Positions 1 through 6,591 of a DNA stretch of 64,000 nucleotides are shown piece after piece. The position numbers and the translations under genes were made by a program. Positions within the stretch are counted from its first letter, which is position 1, and every line of letters begins with the position of its first letter. Below the pieces are notes generated by a model, which did not search any database, was not told where the DNA came from, and worked only from the letters and a program-made list of their open reading frames with translations. This DNA is from Deltaproteobacteria bacterium Ga0077550 (GTDB lineage: Bacteria > Myxococcota_A > Polyangia > Nannocystales > Nannocystaceae). Location: positions 1-64,000 of the forward strand of contig LNFB01000353.1 in assembly GCA_001464385.1 (NCBI GenBank), in the 5' to 3' direction.

Positions 1-179
1 GTCGCGTCGGTGTGCTCGACGTGGGCGGTGACGCCGTCGGGCCACGCCTCGCGCGCGCCCCAGCTCTGCGCCCGGGCCTCGAGCGCCGCGGCGTCGAGGC
101 AGCCTCCGTCGCCCGTGACCGAGATCGGCGCCGTCGACATCGACGCGATCGCGGTGACGAGCAGGGTGGAGAGCGCCAC
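1..179 (-). CDS. Partial secreted protein of unknown function (N-terminus only)
   Basis: The minus strand reads from a GTG at 179 with a TGA two codons upstream, then a short hydrophobic stretch (ALSTLLVTAIA) like a signal peptide, followed by a mature start (ISVTGDGGCLDAAALEARAQ). The frame stays open to the window edge, so only about 59 residues are visible. The composition (many GC-ending codons, a Cys soon after the predicted cleavage region) suits a real exported protein, but there is no recognisable domain. The overlapping plus-strand frames are Arg-rich and look like shadows. Function unknown. Confidence 0.45.
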   Translation of the reverse strand, partial: MALSTLLVTAIASMSTAPISVTGDGGCLDAAALEARAQSWGAREAWPDGVTAHVEHTDA

Positions 180-419
180 GGCGGATCACCGTGGCGGGTC
201 ACGCGGCCACTGTCAAAGCGCGGTGCCAGACCCTGCCCACAGGCCCAGCGTGCCGGGCTAGGACACCACGCCCATCCCTGCGAAGTGCGACTTGAAGACG
301 TCGACCGGGATGGCTGACCCCACAGGTCGACCACGTCGGCCTGACGACGAGGAGGCGCCCTCGACGATTCCGTGCGCCGCCCCGTGAAGCGGGGGACCTC
401 GGCGGGCATGGAGCGGTCG

Positions 420-1493
420 ATGACTCCTAACGCGTCTGGATCCCGCCCTCGCCTCGTCGGGTTGCTCGTCGGTGCCGTGGCCTGTGGCACCCCGGTCGCG
501 GATGTCGGCGGGCTCTCGACCGGATCGGGCGACAGCGGCGGAGACCCGACCGGGACGGCCGCGGGCAGCTCCGGGACGAGCTCGGGGTCCACGACCACGG
601 GCTCCACCGGCGGCGCGGGCTCGACCGTGGGCGGGACGCTTCCCGCCGAGACCGACGACACCGCCGACGACACCGGCCCGTCGCTGGTGCTCGACGTCGC
701 CAACGACACCCCGCCGGGCGGCTGCGCCAGCGAGGTCGGGGACTCCATCTATCTCCTCGACGTCGACGCTGCGCTGCATCGGATCACCCCGTCGTCGCTG
801 GAGGTCGAGCTCCTCGGGACCCCCGCATGCAACGGCGTCAGCAATGCCCAGGCGCTCACCGTCGATCGCACCGGCGTGCTCTGGGCGATGATGATCGACG
901 ACGCCGGCAACCGGGCGATCTACACCATCGATCCGATCTCGTTGGCGTGCGACGCCACCGACTTCGTCGATCCGATCGTCGAGAACATCGGCGTGAACAG
1001 CCTGGCGTTCGTGGCGGACGCGCCGGACAGCGAGACCGAGAGCCTGTACATCGGTGCGAACGTAGGCGGGTCGTTCGACTTCGAGAACCCGCTGTCGCTC
1101 GGACGCGTCGATCTCGACACGATGGACATGGAGATCGTCGGCACCGCGGCGCTGGTCCCGACGGGCTACTACCAGATCGCGGATCTGACCGGGACCGGGG
1201 ACTCGCGTCTGTTCGGGTTCTTCCCCGGCGACATCGCGGCAATCGCCGAGCTCGACGAGTCGAACTCGAGCATCGTGAGCGACGAGTTCCTCGACTTCGG
1301 GGTCGGTTCGCCGTGGGCCTTCGCGCAGTGGGCAGGCCGCCTGTGGCTGTTCTCCTCGTCGGGCGACCCCGGCTCCGACATCCGCGCGTGGGATCCGATC
1401 TCGGGCGAGGTGGAGCAGATCCACCCCGGCATCGGCGTATCGGTCGTCGGCGCCGCCGTCTCGACCTGCGCGCCGTACCAACCCGAGGGCTGA
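420..1493 (+). CDS. Lipoprotein with Ser/Thr/Gly linker and propeller-like C-terminal part
   Basis: The predicted protein is 357 residues. ATG at 420 is chosen because GGAG lies six bases upstream and because it places Cys22 at the end of a short hydrophobic segment (LVGLLVGAVAC), a plausible lipobox; in-frame GTG 372 and ATG 408 are alternatives. Residues about 24-85 are a Gly/Ser/Thr/Asp linker. The rest holds short repeated strands such as DRTGVLWAMM and RAIYTIDPISLAC, which suggest a beta-propeller or similar repeat fold, with a few Cys. It probably sits on the outer membrane facing outward. No enzyme motif is seen. It converges on the lipoprotein ending at 1519, with a small hairpin between them. 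Confidence 0.7.
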   Translation: MTPNASGSRPRLVGLLVGAVACGTPVADVGGLSTGSGDSGGDPTGTAAGSSGTSSGSTTTGSTGGAGSTVGGTLPAETDDTADDTGPSLVLDVANDTPPGGCASEVGDSIYLLDVDAALHRITPSSLEVELLGTPACNGVSNAQALTVDRTGVLWAMMIDDAGNRAIYTIDPISLACDATDFVDPIVENIGVNSLAFVADAPDSETESLYIGANVGGSFDFENPLSLGRVDLDTMDMEIVGTAALVPTGYYQIADLTGTGDSRLFGFFPGDIAAIAELDESNSSIVSDEFLDFGVGSPWAFAQWAGRLWLFSSSGDPGSDIRAWDPISGEVEQIHPGIGVSVVGAAVSTCAPYQPEG

Positions 1494-1508
1494 TCGGCCT
1501 GCGGCCGA
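1494..1508. terminator. Small hairpin between convergent genes
   Basis: TCGGCC-TGC-GGCCGA forms a six base-pair stem directly after the stop codon at 1493 and before the convergent stop at 1519. There is no T-tract, so it is only a possible shared terminator. Confidence 0.3.
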
Positions 1509-1518
1509 GGGCCAGCCG

Positions 1519-2187
1519 TCACGCGCCGCACTGCGCCTGGTAGTCGGGGCAGCAATCTCCGTACTGGCTGCACGCGGCATCGCAGCCGCACACGTCCGTG
1601 GCGAGACCGCAGGCATTCGCACAGCTGCCGGCACCACCCGCGTCCGTGGGATCGGCGACATCGACCGCGTCGTCGTCGGCGTCCGTGTGGAAGTTGCAGA
1701 AGTAGCCGTAGTCCTCGTCGTTGCAGTTGAGCGGATTGTCGGTGGCGGCGTTCCACCGGTCACCGTTGCTGCAGGAGATCTCTGCGTTCCCGACGACCCC
1801 GTCGCCGAAGCGGGACTCGCGGCAGCTGACGCCGTGGCCGTAGTACGTCTGGTGGCACGCGGCCCACTTCAGCGCCGTCTCGGTGCACTTGTACACGCCC
1901 GGGGCGAGCCGACCGGTGCTGTCGGGCGTCGCGGTGTTCGTGACGATCAGCGTGACGATGCTGGTCACGATCGGTCCGCAGTCGAGCATCGTGGAGAACA
2001 TCTCCGGCGTGCAGACGTAGAACTCGTTGCCGTCGCGGTCCGAGTCGCACGCGCCGTCGTCGCAGTCGTCGTCGTCCTCGAGCTCGAGCTCGGCACGGTT
2101 GCGCTCGTCGGTGTCGCAGCCGACCGACGCGGAGAGGAGACTGACGCCGAGGGCGTGGGCAACGAGACGATGGATGTCGAACTGCAT
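1519..2187 (-). CDS. Cys-rich lipoprotein with a somatomedin-B-like C-terminal domain
   Basis: The predicted protein is 222 residues, starting at ATG 2187; Cys24 follows SLLSASVG, a lipobox-like sequence. An acidic run (ELELEDDDDCDDG) follows, then a Cys-rich middle containing Trp, Tyr and His (for example KWAACHQTYYGHGVSC). The last 35 residues have the spacing of a somatomedin B domain: Cys-x3-Cys, a CGCDAAC core, then GDCCPDYQAQC, giving eight cysteines that could form a compact knot. Somatomedin B domains are best known in animal extracellular proteins and are uncommon in bacteria. The role is unknown; binding or scaffolding at the cell surface is a guess. It lies 92 bases downstream of the propeller lipoprotein that starts at 3653 and may be cotranscribed with it. 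Confidence 0.75.
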   Translation of the reverse strand: MQFDIHRLVAHALGVSLLSASVGCDTDERNRAELELEDDDDCDDGACDSDRDGNEFYVCTPEMFSTMLDCGPIVTSIVTLIVTNTATPDSTGRLAPGVYKCTETALKWAACHQTYYGHGVSCRESRFGDGVVGNAEISCSNGDRWNAATDNPLNCNDEDYGYFCNFHTDADDDAVDVADPTDAGGAGSCANACGLATDVCGCDAACSQYGDCCPDYQAQCGA

Positions 2188-2279
2188 GGCGAGGGGTTCT
2201 CGACCACTCAGTTGCCGCCGCGTCGGCTCCGGTTTGCACGACCGCGCTGGCGCGCACCGCGGCGCGCCGCCCCACCACA

Positions 2280-3653
2280 TCAACCCGACGGCGTGCCGCC
2301 GCCGGCGTACGTCAGTGCGTACCCGGTCATGTCGCTGTACGTGTACGCGCCGACCAAGCCGTTGTAGCTGGTCACCTCGCCGGTGGCGGGATCGACCCGG
2401 TGCGCGCCGCTGTTGTTGACGGTCCACACGTAGCCGTAGAAGTCGATGCTCACGCCGTACGCATCGGGCGTCGGCCACTGGGCCTCGACGGCGAGCGTCT
2501 CTCGGTTGACCCCGATCACGCCCGCGCCGCCGGAGAAGCTCGACATCCACAGCAGGCCGTCCTCGCCCTGCTCCGCCATGCAGCCGGTGTAGCCGTTGAC
2601 CGCCGCCGTCGTGAACATCTCGGTCATCGGGTCGAACCGCGCGACCGAGTCGCCGCACATCCACACGTACCCCTCGCTGTCGACGGTCATGCCGTACCAC
2701 CACGGGCCCGACGGCGGCATCCACACCTGGCTCGACAGATCGTCGATGTCGATCCGCACCAGGCGATTCGCGGAGCCGAGCTGCGTCGCCCAGAAGTTGC
2801 CCTCGGCATCGACCGCGCCACCGTACAACCCGTAGCTGTCGGCGATGAGGCCCGCGACCGGGGTCTGCTCGATCACGGCACCGGTCTCGCCGTCGAGGAG
2901 CAGCACGTCGATCTGTCCGCCCGACATGCCCGAGGTCCACAGGTACTCGTTGTTGAGCTCACAGGTGACCGGATCCAGCACGCCGCGCACCCACGCGACG
3001 GGCCGCTGGCTCTGGTAGGCGAACGGCGTGTGCCAAGCGATGCACTCCTCCTCGCCCCACGGCAGCGCGGCGTTGCCGTCCGAGGTCTGGATGCCGGGGG
3101 TGCCGTTGCTCTCCTCGCAGTCCTCGAGCCGCGCGTAGACCTTGGTCACGCCGCCGGAGCGGTTCGCGACCGCGACGTTGCCCGACGAGCTCACCGAGGT
3201 GCGCGACGGCGATCCGGCCGAGTCGGGTCGCACGATGTAGCGGCCGATCTCGGTGACCGTCTCCGTGTCGATCTTGCTGATCGTCCCCTGGCCGCTGTTG
3301 GCCGCCCAGAGGTACGAGAAGTCGGGGCCCATGCCGCCGCCGCCCTTGCCGTCGGCACAGGGGCCGAGGCCCGGCGCGTCGGGTTGGTTGGCGACGTCGA
3401 AGCCGACCGGCGGATCTCCGGCGTCCGACTCGTCGGCGGCGCCCGTCGATCCCGCGCTCGCGCTCGCGCTCGCACTGGCGCTCGCGCTCGCGCCGGTGCC
3501 CTCGCCGCCGGTGGTCCCGTCGGTGCCCGGTGATCCGGTGACGCCGGTCTCACCGGCCGACGCCGAGCCGCTCGCCATCGGATCCGCCGTCGAGCTCCCA
3601 CAGGCGGCCGCGAACCACATCGAACCGTACCAACAGACTTGACGCTTGGTCAC
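2280..3653 (-). CDS. Propeller-type lipoprotein, paralogue of the one at 19506-20840
   Basis: From GTG 3653 the protein is 457 residues, with a short signal (KRQVCWYGSMWFAAAC) placing the lipid Cys at 18; longer starts up to 3749 are possible. A linker of Gly, Ser, Thr and an Ala-Ser dipeptide run follows. The globular part carries blade-like strands (SYLWAANSGQGTISKIDT, GNFWATQLGSANRLVRID, GYVWTVNNSG) typical of NHL/SMP-30/streptogramin-lyase-like beta-propellers, and ends with GLVGAYTYSDMTGYAL. The protein at 19506-20840 shares the same order of segments (DSAGSPSRTSV, GVTKV, SNGTPGIQTS or SNGMPGIQTS, GEEECIAWH or GTEECVAWH), so they are clear paralogues. No catalytic residues of Vgb-type lyases could be assigned; a surface binding role is more cautious. 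Confidence 0.8.
   Translation of the reverse strand: MTKRQVCWYGSMWFAAACGSSTADPMASGSASAGETGVTGSPGTDGTTGGEGTGASASASASASASAGSTGAADESDAGDPPVGFDVANQPDAPGLGPCADGKGGGGMGPDFSYLWAANSGQGTISKIDTETVTEIGRYIVRPDSAGSPSRTSVSSSGNVAVANRSGGVTKVYARLEDCEESNGTPGIQTSDGNAALPWGEEECIAWHTPFAYQSQRPVAWVRGVLDPVTCELNNEYLWTSGMSGGQIDVLLLDGETGAVIEQTPVAGLIADSYGLYGGAVDAEGNFWATQLGSANRLVRIDIDDLSSQVWMPPSGPWWYGMTVDSEGYVWMCGDSVARFDPMTEMFTTAAVNGYTGCMAEQGEDGLLWMSSFSGGAGVIGVNRETLAVEAQWPTPDAYGVSIDFYGYVWTVNNSGAHRVDPATGEVTSYNGLVGAYTYSDMTGYALTYAGGGTPSG
3453..3493. repeat. Hexanucleotide GCTCGC-like microsatellite encoding an Ala-Ser run
   Basis: The plus strand reads several near-perfect copies of the six-base unit CGCTCG, interrupted once by CACTGG. 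On the minus strand it encodes the (Ala-Ser)n part of the lipoprotein linker. Copy-number change would lengthen or shorten the linker without a frameshift. Confidence 0.8.
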
Positions 3654-3762
3654 GAGTGCCACTCCGCACCCTAGGCTGGCAAGCGCGTGCGCGAGGGTCA
3701 AGTCGGTCAGCACGGTGCGACGGCACGACGCACGCGCGGCGACGCACATCGCCGACGCACGA

Positions 3763-4821
3763 TCAGCGCGCGAACAGCCCGACGAGCGATTCCTTGCGCG
3801 GCCCCTTGGCGTCGCACACCGCGAACTCGCCTCCGTCGTACAGCGCGGCGCCGCCGTAGCGGCCGCGTTTGTCCACCGCGTAGTAGCTCACGTTGAAGTC
3901 GGGGCGGCCATCGGCGCGCAGCAATCGCGGGGCGCGGGTGGACTCGGCGATGCGGCGACACGCGGCGAGGCAGGCGTCCTTGGGGTGCTTGCCGGCGCGC
4001 ATGAACTCCACGACGGTGTGGCTGCCCGCGGTGACGAGGTTGGCCTCGCCGCGGCCGGTGCTGCCCGCAGCCCCCACCGCGTTGTCGACGAACAGGCCGG
4101 CCCCGGGGATCGGGCTGTCGCCCACGCGACCGGCGAGCTTGAACGCCAGGCCGCTCGTCGTCGTGACGCCGCCGAGGTCCCCCTTCGCATCGACGCCGCA
4201 GCAGTTGATGGTGCCGGTGATCCCGAAGTACTGCTTCACGTTCTCGGGGACGTCCTTGCCCGTCTTCGGCAGCCAGTCGTCGGTGTCCGACATCGTGGCG
4301 CGCCAGTGCAGCCAGATCTCGCGGGCCTCGGGGGTGAGCAGCTCCTGCTCGGGGAAGCCGTGGGCCTTCGCGAAGGCGTTGGCACCGGCGCCGACGAGCA
4401 GCACGTGATCGGTGTAGCGCAGCACGGCGAGCGCGACGCGGCTCGGGTTCTTGATCCGGCGGATCGACGCGACCGCGCCCGCCAACCCGCTCGGCCCGTC
4501 CATCACCGACGCGTCGAGCTCGACCTCGCCGTCCTCGTTCGGCAGGCCGCCGAGCCCGACGCTGTGATCGTTGGGATCGTCCTCGACGAGCGTCACGCCC
4601 GAGACGACCGCATCGACGACGGCCTTGCCCGCGACGATCTCCTCGAACGCCCGCGCGACGCAGCCGGCGTGTCCGTTCGCGGACGCGACGACGACCGGCG
4701 CGACCGGCTTGCGCAGCACCGCGGGGGCGACCGCGGCCCGCGTGTTGGGGGCGACGAGGCAGCCCGATCCGAGCACGACCGAGGAACGCAGGAGGAAGCC
4801 GCGACGACGCATGCGAGCCAT
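3763..4821 (-). CDS. Tat-exported N4-(beta-N-acetylglucosaminyl)-L-asparaginase-like Ntn hydrolase
   Basis: This 352-residue protein belongs to the isoaspartyl peptidase/L-asparaginase/aspartylglucosaminidase family, which self-cleaves to free an N-terminal Thr nucleophile and hydrolyses the Asn-GlcNAc bond or related beta-aspartyl bonds. The diagnostic block AGRVGDSPIPGAGLFVDN is present, followed by GAAGSTGRGE. Aligning to human aspartylglucosaminidase by this block puts the nucleophile at Thr204 (GTINCCGV); the usual Asp before it is Gly here, which could affect autoprocessing. The N-terminus has RRRGFLLRSS plus a hydrophobic stretch, a good Tat signal, so the enzyme is probably periplasmic. 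ATG 4821 was chosen; ATG 4812 is nearly as good. It may act on glycoproteins or peptides from prey or debris. Confidence 0.85.
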   Translation of the reverse strand: MARMRRRGFLLRSSVVLGSGCLVAPNTRAAVAPAVLRKPVAPVVVASANGHAGCVARAFEEIVAGKAVVDAVVSGVTLVEDDPNDHSVGLGGLPNEDGEVELDASVMDGPSGLAGAVASIRRIKNPSRVALAVLRYTDHVLLVGAGANAFAKAHGFPEQELLTPEAREIWLHWRATMSDTDDWLPKTGKDVPENVKQYFGITGTINCCGVDAKGDLGGVTTTSGLAFKLAGRVGDSPIPGAGLFVDNAVGAAGSTGRGEANLVTAGSHTVVEFMRAGKHPKDACLAACRRIAESTRAPRLLRADGRPDFNVSYYAVDKRGRYGGAALYDGGEFAVCDAKGPRKESLVGLFAR

Positions 4822-5022
4822 GGGGTGGGCCAACAGTGCCAGAGCGGTGGTCCCGGGCCGTCGGACCTTCGCGAACGGTTCCTGGCGTAGCGCTGCGCAC
4901 ACCCGAGTGTCCGTCGGGCCTGCGGTGAATCACCGCACGGACCCCGGCGGCGCGTCGCGGGCGATCCGCAAGGCGAAGGTGTCTGCTACGTTTGCGCCCC
5001 TCCCTTCCAGAAGGCCCTGACC

Positions 5023-5577
5023 ATGAAGCGCGACGTCACCCGCAAGCAGTTCCTCCACCTCAGCCTCGGCGCCACCGCGGCCGCGATCCTCCTCCCCGCC
5101 TGCGGCGGCGACGACGGAGACGACACCGGCGCCGGCACCGACGCCTCGACCGGCGCCACGAACCCGACGACCGAGGGCAGCACCAACCCGATCGACCCCA
5201 CGGGGGATCCGTCGACCAGCGGCGACCCGACGGTGGATCCGTCCGCGACCGGCGATACGTCGGGGGATCCGTCGACCAGCGGGCCGGGGACCGAGTCGAC
5301 CGGCGCGGCGGACTCGACGGGGGACAGCGGGACGACGGGCGCGGCGGGGTGCAGCGCGGATCCGACGGCGGACTTCGATCTGCACGCCCACACGCTCACG
5401 GTGCCGCTCGCCGACATCCAAGCCGGCGTCGAGATGATCTACAACGCTGGCGGCGCGCACATGCACACCGTCACGCTCACGGCGGAGAACTTCTCGACGC
5501 TGCTCGAGACCGGCACCGTGCAGGTGCAGAGCTCGTTCGACGGGCACATGCACACCGTCACGCTCACCTGCCCGTGA
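5023..5577 (+). CDS. Lipoprotein with three His-x-His-Thr repeats
   Basis: The protein is 184 residues. AGAAGG lies eight bases before ATG 5023. The N-terminus ([19 protein letters not shown]) is Tat-like and ends with LPAC, a lipobox with Cys27. Residues 28-109 are a Gly/Asp/Ser/Thr linker built partly from GDPSTSG-type repeats. The small C-terminal domain, between Cys110 and Cys183, has three copies of one motif: HAHTLTV (121-127), HMHTVTL (146-152) and HMHTVTL (175-181). The regular His-x-His pairs suggest metal binding or a small beta-repeat, but this is inference. I do not recognise the family by name. A strong hairpin follows the gene. Confidence 0.8.
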   Translation: MKRDVTRKQFLHLSLGATAAAILLPACGGDDGDDTGAGTDASTGATNPTTEGSTNPIDPTGDPSTSGDPTVDPSATGDTSGDPSTSGPGTESTGAADSTGDSGTTGAAGCSADPTADFDLHAHTLTVPLADIQAGVEMIYNAGGAHMHTVTLTAENFSTLLETGTVQVQSSFDGHMHTVTLTCP

Positions 5578-5588
5578 TCGTTTCCCTG

Positions 5589-5627
5589 GGGGGCGTATCG
5601 ACGGGCTCGCCTGATCGATACGCCCCC
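5589..5627 (+). terminator. Strong hairpin after the His-repeat lipoprotein gene
   Basis: Arms GGGGGCGTATCGA (5589-5601) and TCGATACGCCCCC (5615-5627) pair perfectly over 13 bases around a 13-base loop, starting 11 bases after the stop. There is no T-tract, but position and strength make termination or 3'-end protection likely. Confidence 0.6.
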
Positions 5628-5675
5628 GTCCGTCCCCGCTCGGTTGGCGCGATAGGAACCTGGCGCGAAGCGAGA

Positions 5676-5868
5676 CCCCCCACCGAGGCGCAGTGGGAGA
5701 AGGCGGCGCGAGGGACGGATGGACGCTTGTTCCCCTGGGGAAACGACGCGCCGACCTGTGCCCACGCGAACTGCAGCGCGGACCTCCTTCCGCGGCCCGG
5801 ACTTCGATACCCCGTCGCCCGATGGTGGGTCGGAGAGCGTCGGTTTCCGCTGCGCCTTCTCGCCGTGA
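5676..5868 (+). pseudogene. Remnant of an FGE-sulfatase (formylglycine-generating enzyme-like) domain gene
   Basis: A start-less fragment reads [20 protein letters not shown] then [13 protein letters not shown], the typical core of FGE-sulfatase domains. About 70 bases later, in another frame, 5821-5868 reads [15 protein letters not shown] and a stop, the typical end of the same domain. The central part between them (GLADLAGNVWEW region) is missing, and the frame changes, so the gene has suffered a deletion and frameshift and lacks its N-terminus. The intact protein encoded at 28310-29200 carries the same two blocks (LPTEAQWERTARG and GFRCAYPR), so this may be what remains of a related copy. 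The remnant lies between two lipoprotein genes. Confidence 0.75.
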
Positions 5869-5877
5869 AGCTCCTCG

Positions 5878-6492
5878 TCACGGCACGCACAAACTGAACG
5901 CCGGAGACGCGCCCGGCATCGGCGTGCACACCATCTGATCCGGGCAGTCCCCTTGGGGTTCGCCTTCGAGCGAACACAGGAGCGCGCAGTGTGACGGCGC
6001 GCCGCCATCCGTGACGACGGCACACAACGCCGTCGCGTCGCTGCCCGCGGGTGCGATGCAGTCCGAGTGGTCGACGCAATCGGGCGCGCAGTAGAACGCG
6101 TCCACCCCGTCGAGGCCGACGCACCCGATCCCGTCGGCGCAATTCGCCTCCGAGCAATCCTCCCACGGACCCACCTCGGGCACGGGGTCACCGCCGGTGT
6201 CCGCATCGATCGGGCCACCCGAGGAGCTCCCGTCGCCCACGGCCATCCCCGTCGAGTCGCCGCCATCGCCGTCGCCGTCTTCGTCGCCGCTCGACGAGGA
6301 CGACCCTCCCGGGTCGACCGGCACCCCGTCGTCGCCGTCGTCCGTCCCGCTCGACTCGGCGGGCTCCGTGCCGGTCTCGCCGCCGCTGCCGATCGACGTG
6401 AACGCCCCCGACGTCAGGCCCTCGCTCTGGTCCCCGCGGGCGCACGCGACGAGCGCCCACATCGCCAGGACCACCGTCGTGTTGCGTCGCAT
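5878..6492 (-). CDS. Cys-rich lipoprotein of unknown function
   Basis: The protein is 204 residues from ATG 6492; AAGGGG sits about six to seven bases upstream. MWALVAC gives a lipobox with Cys17. An acidic Gly/Ser/Asp linker covers roughly residues 18-115. The C-terminal domain of about 90 residues has around ten Cys in short spacing ([34 protein letters not shown]), suggesting a disulphide-rich module. Such domains are frequent in Nannocystaceae-type lipoproteins, with no assigned role. Its stop lies ten bases beyond the FGE-sulfatase remnant. Two inverted repeats lie just upstream of the start. Confidence 0.75.
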   Translation of the reverse strand: MRRNTTVVLAMWALVACARGDQSEGLTSGAFTSIGSGGETGTEPAESSGTDDGDDGVPVDPGGSSSSSGDEDGDGDGGDSTGMAVGDGSSSGGPIDADTGGDPVPEVGPWEDCSEANCADGIGCVGLDGVDAFYCAPDCVDHSDCIAPAGSDATALCAVVTDGGAPSHCALLCSLEGEPQGDCPDQMVCTPMPGASPAFSLCVP

Positions 6493-6498
6493 CGCTGC

Positions 6499-6534
6499 CC
6501 CCTTGAAAGGGGTGTTCGACCGAGACCGGTCGAA
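6499..6534 (-). promoter_or_regulatory. Two inverted repeats before the lipoprotein start, one over the ribosome-binding site
   Basis: CCCCTT-GA-AAGGGG (6499-6512) is self-complementary and contains the presumed ribosome-binding sequence AAGGGG of the gene starting at 6492. Next to it, TTCGACC (6515-6521) and GGTCGAA (6528-6534) form a second inverted repeat. They could be an operator or a 5'-leader structure that lowers translation. Confidence 0.35.
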
Positions 6535-6591
6535 GGTTCCCGCCGGCCCGCGGACGACTCGTGGCCCCCGCCGGGCCACGACCCGCCTCGC

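Noticed and set aside
3453-3493. Short direct repeats as a possible CRISPR array
   Set aside because: The units are six bases, continuous and inside a coding linker; there are no spacers or cas genes in the window.
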